From NCBI GenBank assembly GCA_030849805.1, contig JASANZ010002082.1:1-43677 (forward strand): a DNA stretch of 43,677 nucleotides, written 5' to 3'. This DNA is from Sergeia podlipaevii. Lineage: Eukaryota; Euglenozoa; Kinetoplastea; Trypanosomatida; Trypanosomatidae. Positions 10,401 to 17,805 of the stretch are shown piece after piece. The translations under genes were made by a program, and so were the position numbers. The stretch's first letter is position 1. Each line of letters starts with the position of its first letter. Below the pieces are notes generated by a model. It searched no databases. It saw only the letters and a program-made list of their open reading frames with translations, and was not told the origin of the DNA.

Positions 10401-11844
10401 ATAGCGGCGGCGCTGTCGTTGCCAGTGTCTGGCCAGCGGCTGCAGCAGTCACTTTAGTTGCGTCAGGCACACTAGCAGAGATAGAAGACATGGAGGATGC
10501 ATCTCTGTTTGTGCTGACATTGCTTGCCTTGCTGTGGCCTCGGCTGTCCTCTAAAGCTGCCGAAGAAGATGAGGCGCTAACGATGGTTGGTGATACAGCT
10601 GCTGCAACGGACGACGTCGTGGTACCCTCTAAAGCTGATTCGGACTCATCGCTGCCAAAGTACTGTAGAAAGCAAGAGTTGGACTTCCTCACAAGCTCCG
10701 CAGGGTCGTCCCTGTAGAGCGCAAGGTGAACGTTATCCTGAGGAATAAGGCAAAGCGAGCGTACATAGAGGTTAAGATAGGCCGAGACGTTTGGATTCTG
10801 CTGAGGATCTGCGTGAAGAATGCCCTCCCTTCCTGCTTTCTTTTCATCGGACAGTATGATGTCAGACACAGCCTGGAAGTCATTCTCGCTGAGCAGCACA
10901 AGCGCGCTCGCATTATTGGCGCCGGACGAGCTACCCCCTTTCATGAGAAGCTGCACGTGGGGCGGGTAGGTGCCGCTGCAGGCAGCCACAGCCGACATTT
11001 CAATCACAGCACCACCAAACAAACTGATAACGTGTCCGTAGGCAGCCCGCAGCTCGGTATCTACAATGATAAACGTGTAATCAATAAAGACACGAGAAGA
11101 GACAGGCCTGCCAATGGACAAAAACTCAGCGACGCTGTAAAACGGTTGTGCAGGACGGCGGTAGTGCACACTACGCAGGGCAAGAGAAGCTGGCGCTGGA
11201 GGCTGTGGAGAAGGAAAGTCTGTGACGGCAATGGCATCCTTCTCGCACATTGACTTTACAAGGTCAGCAAGATACGCCGTCGTTACGAGCGTGTAGCCGT
11301 AGCCAAGAGCCACCATCATCGAAACGTTCATATCAAACTGGTCTGGCGCAACAAACAGGAAGCCGACACAGTTCACGTGCTTCAGGTAGTACTCTGAAGG
11401 CGAGGGCACGCGCTCATCCGCGACATATGCCCCAACCTGCGCCGCAAGCGCAATCACTTCGTCCGCGGCGGGGTCCGAGAGCTCGGGGGAGAGGGCCCAT
11501 ACAAACGTCAACGGTATCACACGCGCTGAAACGCGTCGGCCAAAGCGGATGCGATCCTCTGGGTACACGAAGCGTGCGTTATCGCGTCCGATCTGCTCTC
11601 GATCGACAAAAGTCCCGTGCTTTGAAAGGTCTTGTACGTTGATAGTAAATGTGGCTGCACTGTCCGTTACAGCGTATTGGGGAAGTGCGCCAGTGATTAT
11701 TGTAGCGTGATGGCGAGAGATAGAAGGGTCGTCGAGAGGCAGCGAGAACCTGCAGTCCTTTCGGCCAACGGTGTAGGACTCATTAGGCAGCAAAAAGTGA
11801 CGGAATATCTGGCCTTCGCCAACGCTGACATCAATAATGAACAT
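7489..11844 (-). CDS. NBS1: NBS1/nibrin homologue (FHA-BRCT-BRCT), MRN complex subunit
   Basis: NBS1 recruits the MRE11-RAD50 nuclease to double-strand breaks and activates ATM. The 1451-residue protein opens with an FHA domain (1-115): VGRK at 26-29, SISRHH at 41-46 and SKHGTFVDREQI at 74-85. These correspond to human VGRK, SISRNH and SKYGTFVNEEKM at nearly identical positions. Tandem BRCT-like domains follow (about 123-205 and 250-400); FYSVAEFLSIG before the second matches human FYPPLDEPSIG. The rest is a very long Ser/Thr/Asn/Gln-rich linker with scattered SQ/TQ sites and a Q-run, then a more conserved C-terminal segment ending NFRRNSIL. The start is Met at 11844: the frame remains open upstream, but that part is hydrophobic low-complexity sequence and the predicted splice acceptor at 11980 lies between. 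Human NBS1 is 754 residues, so this one is about twice as long. Confidence 0.85.
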   Translation of the reverse strand: MFIIDVSVGEGQIFRHFLLPNESYTVGRKDCRFSLPLDDPSISRHHATIITGALPQYAVTDSAATFTINVQDLSKHGTFVDREQIGRDNARFVYPEDRIRFGRRVSARVIPLTFVWALSPELSDPAADEVIALAAQVGAYVADERVPSPSEYYLKHVNCVGFLFVAPDQFDMNVSMMVALGYGYTLVTTAYLADLVKSMCEKDAIAVTDFPSPQPPAPASLALRSVHYRRPAQPFYSVAEFLSIGRPVSSRVFIDYTFIIVDTELRAAYGHVISLFGGAVIEMSAVAACSGTYPPHVQLLMKGGSSSGANNASALVLLSENDFQAVSDIILSDEKKAGREGILHADPQQNPNVSAYLNLYVRSLCLIPQDNVHLALYRDDPAELVRKSNSCFLQYFGSDESESALEGTTTSSVAAAVSPTIVSASSSSAALEDSRGHSKASNVSTNRDASSMSSISASVPDATKVTAAAAGQTLATTAPPLSSSNSSAAPRSSAGDTRGASAAAAANGEDDSVTNKRRGNNSSNNVFAPVSTATAFNEVHKADQELPVSVPSETKTAVGRERRSVSGPRSASASKSPQVNGGLPVSSNSTSALHEVQGSSNNTNNNSNHIGGSSTVGDGDAASIGRSTASSAPGGSVSQPRETSSASASAQLPSGRPSKEAETDVKTETPQQQQQPLPRQKLNKLAPHGPQRCQPISSHHPFSPSSSSSSSSGSAGSSTSKVDEEVKKTDDVATALPVSTTTTTTTAMREPAPNAQLPVRTRGGAAGVVEKRTLQGRADASYVASHRRASLADADSDLYAREGLTCRSVPRRRRPSLGVAPSGTSSQPRAHSVDTSAARVAALQLSQSGKVRAKKQVPSLTPPLLGTQRRRDSDDGQSSFLPSTATTTCAAHEETSIPLQQQQQQQQRHATSSRLPPKSSQTQTPAEPLHADISNNNSHAASITSTSNSHSEQQRLASTTYRRIQSVPSSSSGTSTSALVATPVPSASLGSGKPSAESPASKAASQPEGGGCVRPPSPGRQGPSSSTSSVSGSQYCPIAHAASLLTPIVVHDPSQPRQRVDAVKISSNAQDSSYASTRVSMPRDNSSERQEAVSMARVSSTSNSMPMTSGDISRTAPPPPQQQQPEKSQEGREKSKHSVFTRQPISTTTRGEQQKRGMAGSSISALYGSSTPGVTTAGYTRVESYESVGATHASGGSGGARGSASRRAIATSTSATPRTGNTSSVRRARAVAGGIPSTSQSVPRARLSTDAIEDESHSARRRRIGSNSLLNSSISMEQTAPGQIPGLRSNSVMPPGSIARNEGQMGDAKLGRRCEEFMNSFLDGYMDETEKLTRHIQRQSFMSSTDTQFLEDGIHRLGQFLQYVNNAEHEIAEPYSSEGTRRSCHQLRQKSTYILRKIKGTYEYVHAAPPQCLARTREALSSRGEKVRLRQRYNSVVGANGASNFRRNSIL

Positions 11845-12996
11845 ATTGGGCAGCTTTAATAATGCCTGGTTTCCTTTTATTCTCCCCCTTTTTTTTCTTG
11901 TGTGTGTATGTGGCCCTTGTTGTTCAGGCTTGCTGATTGATTTTTCTCTCACTCCGTCTCTCCTTTTCTCTCTCTCTCTCTGTAGATAAGAACAATTGAA
12001 ATGGTAATACAGGTAAAAGTATATATATGTGGTCAACAACAACAAAAAAAAATACAGCTCCTGCTTCTCTGTTTCTCTCACCCTCACTCCGCGTCTGTGC
12101 TTTCAGTTGCACTGGTGATACAAACACAACTTCGCGCAAAAAAAAAAAAAATGGAAAAAAATGGGAAAAAAAATGACACCTCACAACACCCGTTCCTGCG
12201 CTTGTATTTACCCCCTTCGCTTCAAAGTTTCTTTCGGCCTTCAGTTATAATTTTTCTTCTTCTTCCTCTACGCGCGCGTGTGTATTGTGTGAATGTTAAA
12301 ATGTCTACTAGGGAAAGGGCAAAGTATATATATGTAGAAGCTTCTTCTAAAAAATGATGGCAATTGTAGTATGTTTTACTTGAAAAAAAAGGTAGCTGAA
12401 TCACCTTTTTAAGCTTTTTCCTTTCGTTTCCCTATTTTCTCCTTTTTTGGTCTGTCAATTTGAAAGAGACTCCCTCTTCTTCTCCTAATGAATATATGTA
12501 TATATATATATAGATTGATTGCTATAGATGAGGCGAGCACTATCGCACACACACACACACAGACAGGTACTTGACTGGTATACAGTTCGGTGTGTAACTA
12601 ATATATGTACAAAAAAGAAAAAAATTCAAAAGAAAAAGAAAAAGAGGCGGAATCAGCAATAGCACATTTTTTTTTTTTTTGAAGAGCACATGGCAAAGAA
12701 ACAGATCTGAATACGCCGTCGCGCTCGTTTAGTGAGATTCATTGAATATATAAAAATAAATAAAAACGTAAGTACCTATGCGACGATTGACATCTTTATA
12801 TTATATATAATTAATTACTAATACTTCCCATTTGTGTGGGTCCACAAGGAAAATAGCAACAACAGCATCAGTAAATCCATATGTGAGTACCTGCATCGTA
12901 ATGCATTTGTCAATCCATCCATATTCTTCTTCTGCCTTTCTCTCTCTCCTTACATCTTCATCATTCGTCACCACAGCGTGGTGAGGTCACGCAAAT
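11845..12996. other. Intergenic spacer upstream of NBS1
   Basis: AT-rich spacer with the NBS1 leader and the 3' UTR of the preceding gene. It contains (CA)n near 12546-12562, AT repeats near 12494-12511, and A- and T-runs near 12138 and 12667. No gene was recognised. Confidence 0.65.
11980..12052 (-). promoter_or_regulatory. Predicted spliced-leader acceptor for NBS1
   Basis: T-rich tract on the transcribed strand (12052-12034), then no AG until CTACAG ending at 11980. It leaves a 135-nt, ATG-free leader and excludes the longer upstream frame, supporting the start at 11844. Confidence 0.65.
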
Positions 12997-14151
12997 CTAA
13001 AGTAGATTTAGAGAATGAAGTTCCTGCGTCGTGGGGCGACCCATCAGCTCATACACATGTTGAACCTTGTTCATGTACTGCATCGACTGAAGATAAACCA
13101 TCTCAAAGACCATTCGTCGCAGAGTCAACATCGCTATGTGCTTCTGCAGCTCATCCACCTCTTCTCGGGTTTCTACAGAAAGCAACTCAAACAACAACTG
13201 CCGCAGAAAGAATGCTTTCTTCTCCTTGCTCTCATATGGCTGCCACCCGTAACTCGCCTTGATGCGATGAAGCCGCAGCGCATCGTACATGCGCTCCCCA
13301 TTGCTCCGTCCCCAACACTTCTGTGTGAAATTCGTGAGTACCCCGGCGCTTGCAGCGGGAAACATCTGAATGGCGATGCGGGAGATATGCGACTTCCACA
13401 TTCGCTCACCGCTATACCAAAACGCAAGCGGAGAACGGCCTTGCAATACGTGGGAGAGTGCTGGATGTGGAGGCCGGGTGAGCCATATAAGAAGGGCCTC
13501 CAGCTCCGCACGACGCACGGCATCATCCATCACGTGCAGGTGGTCCATATCAATGTGATTCGTAGCAAACTGATACAGCGATGGGCAGAGATCCAGCACT
13601 CCAGGAAGTACCTCATCGGGAGTCCAGCATGGTGGCTGCGGCTCCACGATGGACTCGGGCGTAGACCAGGCACCGCGCTTTTGATCACTCCCTTCTTTCC
13701 TAGAGGCAAAGGGACGTTCGCCAGCGATCAGAAGACTGCTGCTGCTGCCAGGGCATCCCGGTACTGAAGTACGCTGAGAAATCGCCTGCTGGTACCGCTG
13801 GCTCTGCTGAAAGCGTGGGTAACTCGCGTACAAATATAAGAAGTACTGCAGGTTGCTGTGGTCGCGGTCGCTAATGTGCAACGTTGTGCCAAGCGGCTCC
13901 TGACAGAGGTAGCAAAATCCTTTCTTGATATCCATCCATGCCTGCTTGCAATTTCCTTCATAAATGTCATGCGGCACGTTGGTGTACATAGAGGTGGAGT
14001 CTCCCGTCGTACCTCGTGTCCCCAGACGACAATCTCGGTCGAGGTCACCGAGCGGGTACGAAATCCGCGTGCTCTGAACAGAGCTACAAGCCTTGGCGAT
14101 AAAAGTCCGGAGAGGGGTGGCGGCCCTACCTGCCCTTGGTGGCGCCTTCAT
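12997..14151 (-). CDS. Probable mitochondrial protein with a CCHH zinc-finger-like motif
   Basis: I do not recognise the family. The 384-residue protein begins with a basic, acid-poor stretch typical of a mitochondrial presequence ([20 protein letters not shown]). At residues 79-98 [20 protein letters not shown] gives C80-x2-C83-x8-H92-x5-H98, resembling the U1-like C2H2 fingers found in several kinetoplastid mitochondrial RNA-editing and mitoribosome-associated proteins. A poorly conserved Ser/Pro linker follows (about 125-175). The C-terminal half looks helical, with many Trp, Leu and Arg (for example [15 protein letters not shown]). The start is the first ATG after a good splice acceptor. 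A structural or RNA-binding role in mitochondrial RNA metabolism is inference only. Length, GC and codon use mark it as a real gene. Confidence 0.7.
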   Translation of the reverse strand: MKAPPRAGRAATPLRTFIAKACSSVQSTRISYPLGDLDRDCRLGTRGTTGDSTSMYTNVPHDIYEGNCKQAWMDIKKGFCYLCQEPLGTTLHISDRDHSNLQYFLYLYASYPRFQQSQRYQQAISQRTSVPGCPGSSSSLLIAGERPFASRKEGSDQKRGAWSTPESIVEPQPPCWTPDEVLPGVLDLCPSLYQFATNHIDMDHLHVMDDAVRRAELEALLIWLTRPPHPALSHVLQGRSPLAFWYSGERMWKSHISRIAIQMFPAASAGVLTNFTQKCWGRSNGERMYDALRLHRIKASYGWQPYESKEKKAFFLRQLLFELLSVETREEVDELQKHIAMLTLRRMVFEMVYLQSMQYMNKVQHVYELMGRPTTQELHSLNLL

Positions 14152-14848
14152 CGCTGCTACTTGCCCTTGGTACTAGTACTACTAATATATGTGTAAGGAT
14201 GAGAAATGATAAGACAAAAAAAAAAAGAGTCAAGGAAAATATGTGTATGTTGAAGGTAGTCGCCTATGTGCTCACCTTCACAGCTTTATCTGCAAGCATG
14301 TCAGCAGTTTCCTATATTGGTAAAAGTAAAAAAAAAAAAGAAAACAGAAAAGCTGAGAAGTTTGTTTATTTATTTGCGTAAAGACGATATGTTTCAGCTG
14401 AAGTACTGTGGCCAATATTGTTACAACTGTTTGTAAGTATTGTTGAGTGGTTTGAAAAACAAAATTGACTCATGAGCAAAGGCGACAAATTAGATGGAAG
14501 TCTTCCGTTTTCCCGCGTTTTTAATGGATATTGCCGTATATACCTACAAGGAAAGAAGAAAAGAAAATAAAAGAGGCTGGCAAAGAAATATATCCTCACT
14601 TAGCCCCAGTTAGAACAAACAACAAAAAAAAATACGAATACGAATATAAAAACATATTGAAACAGAGGGAGAAAATATGTATAAAGCTACAGTAGTAGTA
14701 GTAGTAGTGATATCCAATACTAAAATATGAAAAAAAAAACTTTGGTTGTTGTTGTTGTTGCTGTCGCCCATATTCCATACTCTGATGTTAACTCTTTTTT
14801 TATCTTTCCTATTTTCTCTGCACACAACATCACCCTGTCCCTCATAAT
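14152..14848. other. Intergenic spacer between EBP-like and CCHH protein genes
   Basis: AT-rich, with a (TAG)n run near 14691-14708 and a GTT repeat near 14745-14761. No coding frame or RNA gene recognised. Confidence 0.65.
14182..14239 (-). promoter_or_regulatory. Predicted spliced-leader acceptor for the CCHH mitochondrial protein gene
   Basis: Pyrimidine tract (14239-14211 on the transcribed strand), then CTTATC-rich sequence and the first AG at 14183-14182, leaving a 30-nt leader before the ATG at 14151. Confidence 0.6.
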
Positions 14849-15712
14849 TTATATCTTCTTTTTTTTGTTCTTCGATTGAGTGTCTAGTGACTCCGAGTGC
14901 TTGGATGGTGACGGGGTCGCAGACTTGGGGCTTGCAGCCCGCGCGCCACCATGTCTCTGCGCATACCCAGACTGCCAGCACAATCTCTGAAAGCTGTACC
15001 AGCCAAGCAATATAGGCACAATCAAATATAAAACACACCCAAAGAAGATGGCAAACCAGAAATAAAGAATGTAGTGTGGCGAGAAGGTGAGCTCGTAGTC
15101 CACATCTAAGTTAGGAGCTCCACTTACGGCCTCCTGCCCGAGATACACCACAGTGCCATAAGCTTGAGTAACACATGTAAAGAACTCCAAGGCATCACGA
15201 GAGCGGTGGCGCGTCACGTACGCCCAGTACAGCAGCACACAAATCGGGCCCTTCACGAAGAGTTCCATGAGTGACACCACGTGCACGGTCGCGCCGTTAA
15301 AGCTGCCCAAAGGATCGCCGTAGCGCTTGTCAAGCTTCGCATAATTGTCGGCAAAAAGTTTGTTTGTTTTAAACACACCAATACAGCCGTCCATGAGAAC
15401 ATGGATGATAAGTCCATTAAGGAGGTACCAGCGCGCTCGCGTGCGCTCACCATAAGTAAGGGGCCTGGACACCTCCTGTGCGTACTGCGAGTTATCCTTC
15501 CGATTCTTGAGGCTTGCGAGCTGCCGGCTGCGCAATACCTTGCCAATCATCCAACAAATAGGGATGATAGCGAGGCTCGCGCACATGCTCCGTTCTGTGA
15601 AGTACTCTCCTACGTCCTCCCACGTCAAGACATCACGAACCACCACGAGGGGTGTGAGAATGCACAAGACACAGAACAAGACCATTGGGTCTACGAAAAC
15701 CTCGAGAAACAT
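14849..15712 (-). CDS. EBP: Emopamil-binding-protein-like sterol delta8-delta7 isomerase (EXPERA domain)
   Basis: EBP proteins are ER membrane enzymes that move the sterol double bond from C8 to C7; trypanosomatids make ergostane-type sterols. The 287-residue protein has about five hydrophobic segments. The EBP core is clear from residue 98 on: LNGLIIHVLMDG (98-109), then a YAKLDKRYGD stretch (124-133, human YAKGDSRY), MELFVKGP (149-156, human METI...WGP), QAYGTVVYL (183-191, human QIYGDVLYF) and YFWFAIFFG (217-225, human YFWFYFVFM). His104 and Glu150 correspond to human His76 and Glu122, but other essential positions differ: Asp108 for Glu80, Val153 for Thr125, Cys226 for Asn193 and Tyr229 for Trp196. 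A charged Ser/Lys tail follows. Met at 15712 is the first in-frame ATG and lies just after a strong acceptor. Family call good; activity uncertain. Confidence 0.8.
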   Translation of the reverse strand: MFLEVFVDPMVLFCVLCILTPLVVVRDVLTWEDVGEYFTERSMCASLAIIPICWMIGKVLRSRQLASLKNRKDNSQYAQEVSRPLTYGERTRARWYLLNGLIIHVLMDGCIGVFKTNKLFADNYAKLDKRYGDPLGSFNGATVHVVSLMELFVKGPICVLLYWAYVTRHRSRDALEFFTCVTQAYGTVVYLGQEAVSGAPNLDVDYELTFSPHYILYFWFAIFFGCVLYLIVPILLGWYSFQRLCWQSGYAQRHGGARAASPKSATPSPSKHSESLDTQSKNKKKKI

Positions 15713-16090
15713 CCTTCTAAGGAAAGAAGAAAAGGGGGGGGGTAATGTACAAAATTCCAAAAGAAGAAATTACTTGTGATATATATGTATATTTTTTAAT
15801 AAATGATGATACAGATATGATTGATGAGAAAAAATACACTACATACGATTTCAAAAGAAAACGAAACAAAAAGGGAGGAAGTACACACAAGAAAGTAGGT
15901 CCTTTAACCACAGAAGAAATCATTGCACGCACAGAAATAAACTGCATAGTACATGGGGGCTAGATCTTTAAGAAAAAAAAAGTCAAGAAAGTAATTGTGT
16001 GAAATGCATTTTATATTTTTTTTTGATGGGCACGCAAGCAGAGGAAACAAAAAATAAAATGGAAAAACGAAGTATCCCACCCCCGCCTGT
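15713..16090. other. Intergenic spacer between ALKBH1-like and EBP-like genes
   Basis: Short AT-rich spacer with the EBP-like acceptor at its left end and the ALKBH1-like 3' UTR. Nothing else recognised. Confidence 0.65.
15717..15742 (-). promoter_or_regulatory. Predicted spliced-leader acceptor immediately before the EBP-like start
   Basis: A C-run joined to a CTTTTCTTCTTTCCTTAG-like tract on the transcribed strand (15742-15717). The AG ends 4 nt before the ATG at 15712, an exceptionally short leader. Confidence 0.6.
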
Positions 16091-17248
16091 TCATTCGCTA
16101 AACAGAAACGCACTACCGCGCTTCTCATGCACCTGGCGTGCGTTGATGTTTACTCGCAGGTGCCGCATGCACAACCTCCAGTAGCGCTCTCGCTCCTCGC
16201 TCGTCATGCCAGACTTCTCCACACGAACAAAGCTTCCGTCAGGCTGCCTCAAGTGGTAGTATGCTCCACTTTCGTACTTAATCTTTTCCTCTGCGGTAAT
16301 CTCCTCCTCCGGCAGTGTGAGGTAAGTTGGGCAGTCGTCAAGGATGCGTGGGGTGGAATGAAAAGCGGTGCGCGAAGGTCCCACAAAGGCGGCGACATCG
16401 CCGCTTCTCAGTAAAAATGCATGCGGTGCATCGTCGCGTGAGTCGCTGCCCATGAGAAAGATCGCCGAGCATCCAAGTGAAGCCGATACTAGCGGCTGTT
16501 CAAGGGCCTCCTCGCTCATATCTTGATGGCACATCATCATAGAGCCAACAGGATAATAATTCACAATAGCAGTCTGTGGTTCATACAAGGATGCATCCTT
16601 GAGCACCCACCGATCCTGGTTCACTCGTGCCACAAGTCTCATAAGGGACTCCATTCTTTTCTTTAGCGCATTAGGGAAGCTGCTGAACCGCTCGGGGCTG
16701 TACGTCTTGCTAGTCCACTCATAGCTGTAGCCCAGCGTGGACCACCGCATGGGCGGCTGATAGCATGTAGTGTCTTGAGGTTGCTTCGCGTGCGTGCTGA
16801 GGATGTTTGGGTGCTTCGCGGAGTCGCCAAAGTCTAAGATCGACTCTCGACACCAGTGCACCTGCTCCTCTTCTGTCAAAACATTCGCAAAGATAAGCAG
16901 TCCCGGTACACCAGCAAATGTGTAGCATGTAACATCGGGATCAGACACATGAACAGAGTGAATCTGAGCTCTGTTAGACGGCGTATTGCGCTCCAAGTTA
17001 TGAAAGTCCACCACGTCCGTGAAGTCCGTCTCCTCCATCGTGGCCTGCCTTCGCGCCTGGCGTCGCGGGAGTTGATAAAGCTTGTACCTCTTCTCTACCA
17101 TGCGGAAGGCGCTCGTGGAGAGCTCTGTCTTCTCCCCGGTGCGACCACCCTTGCTGCAGCAGGTGGTGCACGATGAGGGAGCAGTCGCTATAGGGCCGTG
17201 ATCAGACGACGTATGCGCACCTCCACTGCCAGACTCCTCCGTATACAT
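16091..17248 (-). CDS. ALKBH1: AlkB homologue of the ALKBH1 type (Fe(II)/2-oxoglutarate dioxygenase)
   Basis: Oxidative demethylase family; ALKBH1 members act on tRNA (m1A, m5C) and possibly DNA N6-methyladenine, in nucleus, cytosol or mitochondrion. In the 385-residue protein the jelly-roll core starts near residue 110 (FAGVPGLLIFANVLTEEEQ). ALKBH-type landmarks follow: RWSTLGYSYEW (169-178), AIVNYYPVGSMMMCHQD (227-243), SGDVAAFVGPSRTAFHSTPR (282-301) and RHLRVNINARQV (362-373). The iron ligands are visible as His241, Asp243 and His297, and the 2-oxoglutarate arginines as Arg365 and Arg371, so it should be active. The final motif and the position after GDV match ALKBH1 better than ALKBH2/3. 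The N-terminal 60 residues are Ser/Thr/Cys-rich, then basic. The substrate cannot be read from sequence. The start is the first ATG after the acceptor at 17287. Confidence 0.85.
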   Translation of the reverse strand: MYTEESGSGGAHTSSDHGPIATAPSSCTTCCSKGGRTGEKTELSTSAFRMVEKRYKLYQLPRRQARRQATMEETDFTDVVDFHNLERNTPSNRAQIHSVHVSDPDVTCYTFAGVPGLLIFANVLTEEEQVHWCRESILDFGDSAKHPNILSTHAKQPQDTTCYQPPMRWSTLGYSYEWTSKTYSPERFSSFPNALKKRMESLMRLVARVNQDRWVLKDASLYEPQTAIVNYYPVGSMMMCHQDMSEEALEQPLVSASLGCSAIFLMGSDSRDDAPHAFLLRSGDVAAFVGPSRTAFHSTPRILDDCPTYLTLPEEEITAEEKIKYESGAYYHLRQPDGSFVRVEKSGMTSEERERYWRLCMRHLRVNINARQVHEKRGSAFLFSE

Positions 17249-17805
17249 TTTATCGCAATATAGAGCGTGCAGTTCTTAAGCGCTATCTTCGCATATAAAA
17301 AAGAAAGGAAAAAAATAAAAATAAAAGTGCTGCACTATGTGTTGCTTCTTACTGAGCCATCAATATGTAAGTGCATTGTTTAAAGAAAAAGGATTTATAT
17401 ATATATATGAAGAACCAAGTGAAAAAAATACATAAAAAAAAATATATAAGTTAGCTGGTACCGCCAATGCGAGCACTGCAATACTCTCCCAAAACGGGAA
17501 GCGTAGAGAGTTGGTTGTGTTTATGTTTGTGTGGTGTTGTATCGTAACGGAAAATGCTCAAAAGGGAAAAAAAAAGAAGCATATACAGAAATATATAAAA
17601 GATGACTCGTCTAGAAAAGAAATATATTTGTCTTACATGTGGATGCCTTGCAGGCAGTGTTCCAATAAAAAAAAAAGTGTACATCACTATGCTCTACCTA
17701 TCATTCTCTGCTTGAAGCGTGTGTTGTAATGCAGCTTACATGCGTATGAGAAGCAAAAAAAAAATAGAAAATACTTGGTGGCTTTTTTTCTCCCTCTCAA
17801 ACGCT
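17249..17805. other. Intergenic spacer upstream of the ALKBH1-like gene
   Basis: AT-rich with short AT repeats near 17395-17409 and several A-runs. No gene or RNA recognised. Confidence 0.65.
17287..17328 (-). promoter_or_regulatory. Predicted spliced-leader acceptor for the ALKBH1-like gene
   Basis: T/C tract on the transcribed strand (17328-17296), then ATATGCGAAG with the AG ending at 17287. It gives a 38-nt leader without an earlier ATG. Confidence 0.6.

Noticed and set aside
10235..11642. Plus-strand open frames of 130-175 codons
   Set aside because: They lie antisense to NBS1 domains with clear homology and translate repeats or random sequence; no plus-strand gene is expected inside a minus-strand transcription unit.
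11845..12087. N-terminal extension of NBS1
   Set aside because: Residues are Phe/Tyr-rich low complexity and the predicted splice acceptor at 11980 lies inside; the FHA domain starts naturally at Met 11844.
13015..13767. Plus-strand frame of 250 codons
   Set aside because: Antisense to the CCHH protein gene, whose start, acceptor and zinc motif are better supported.
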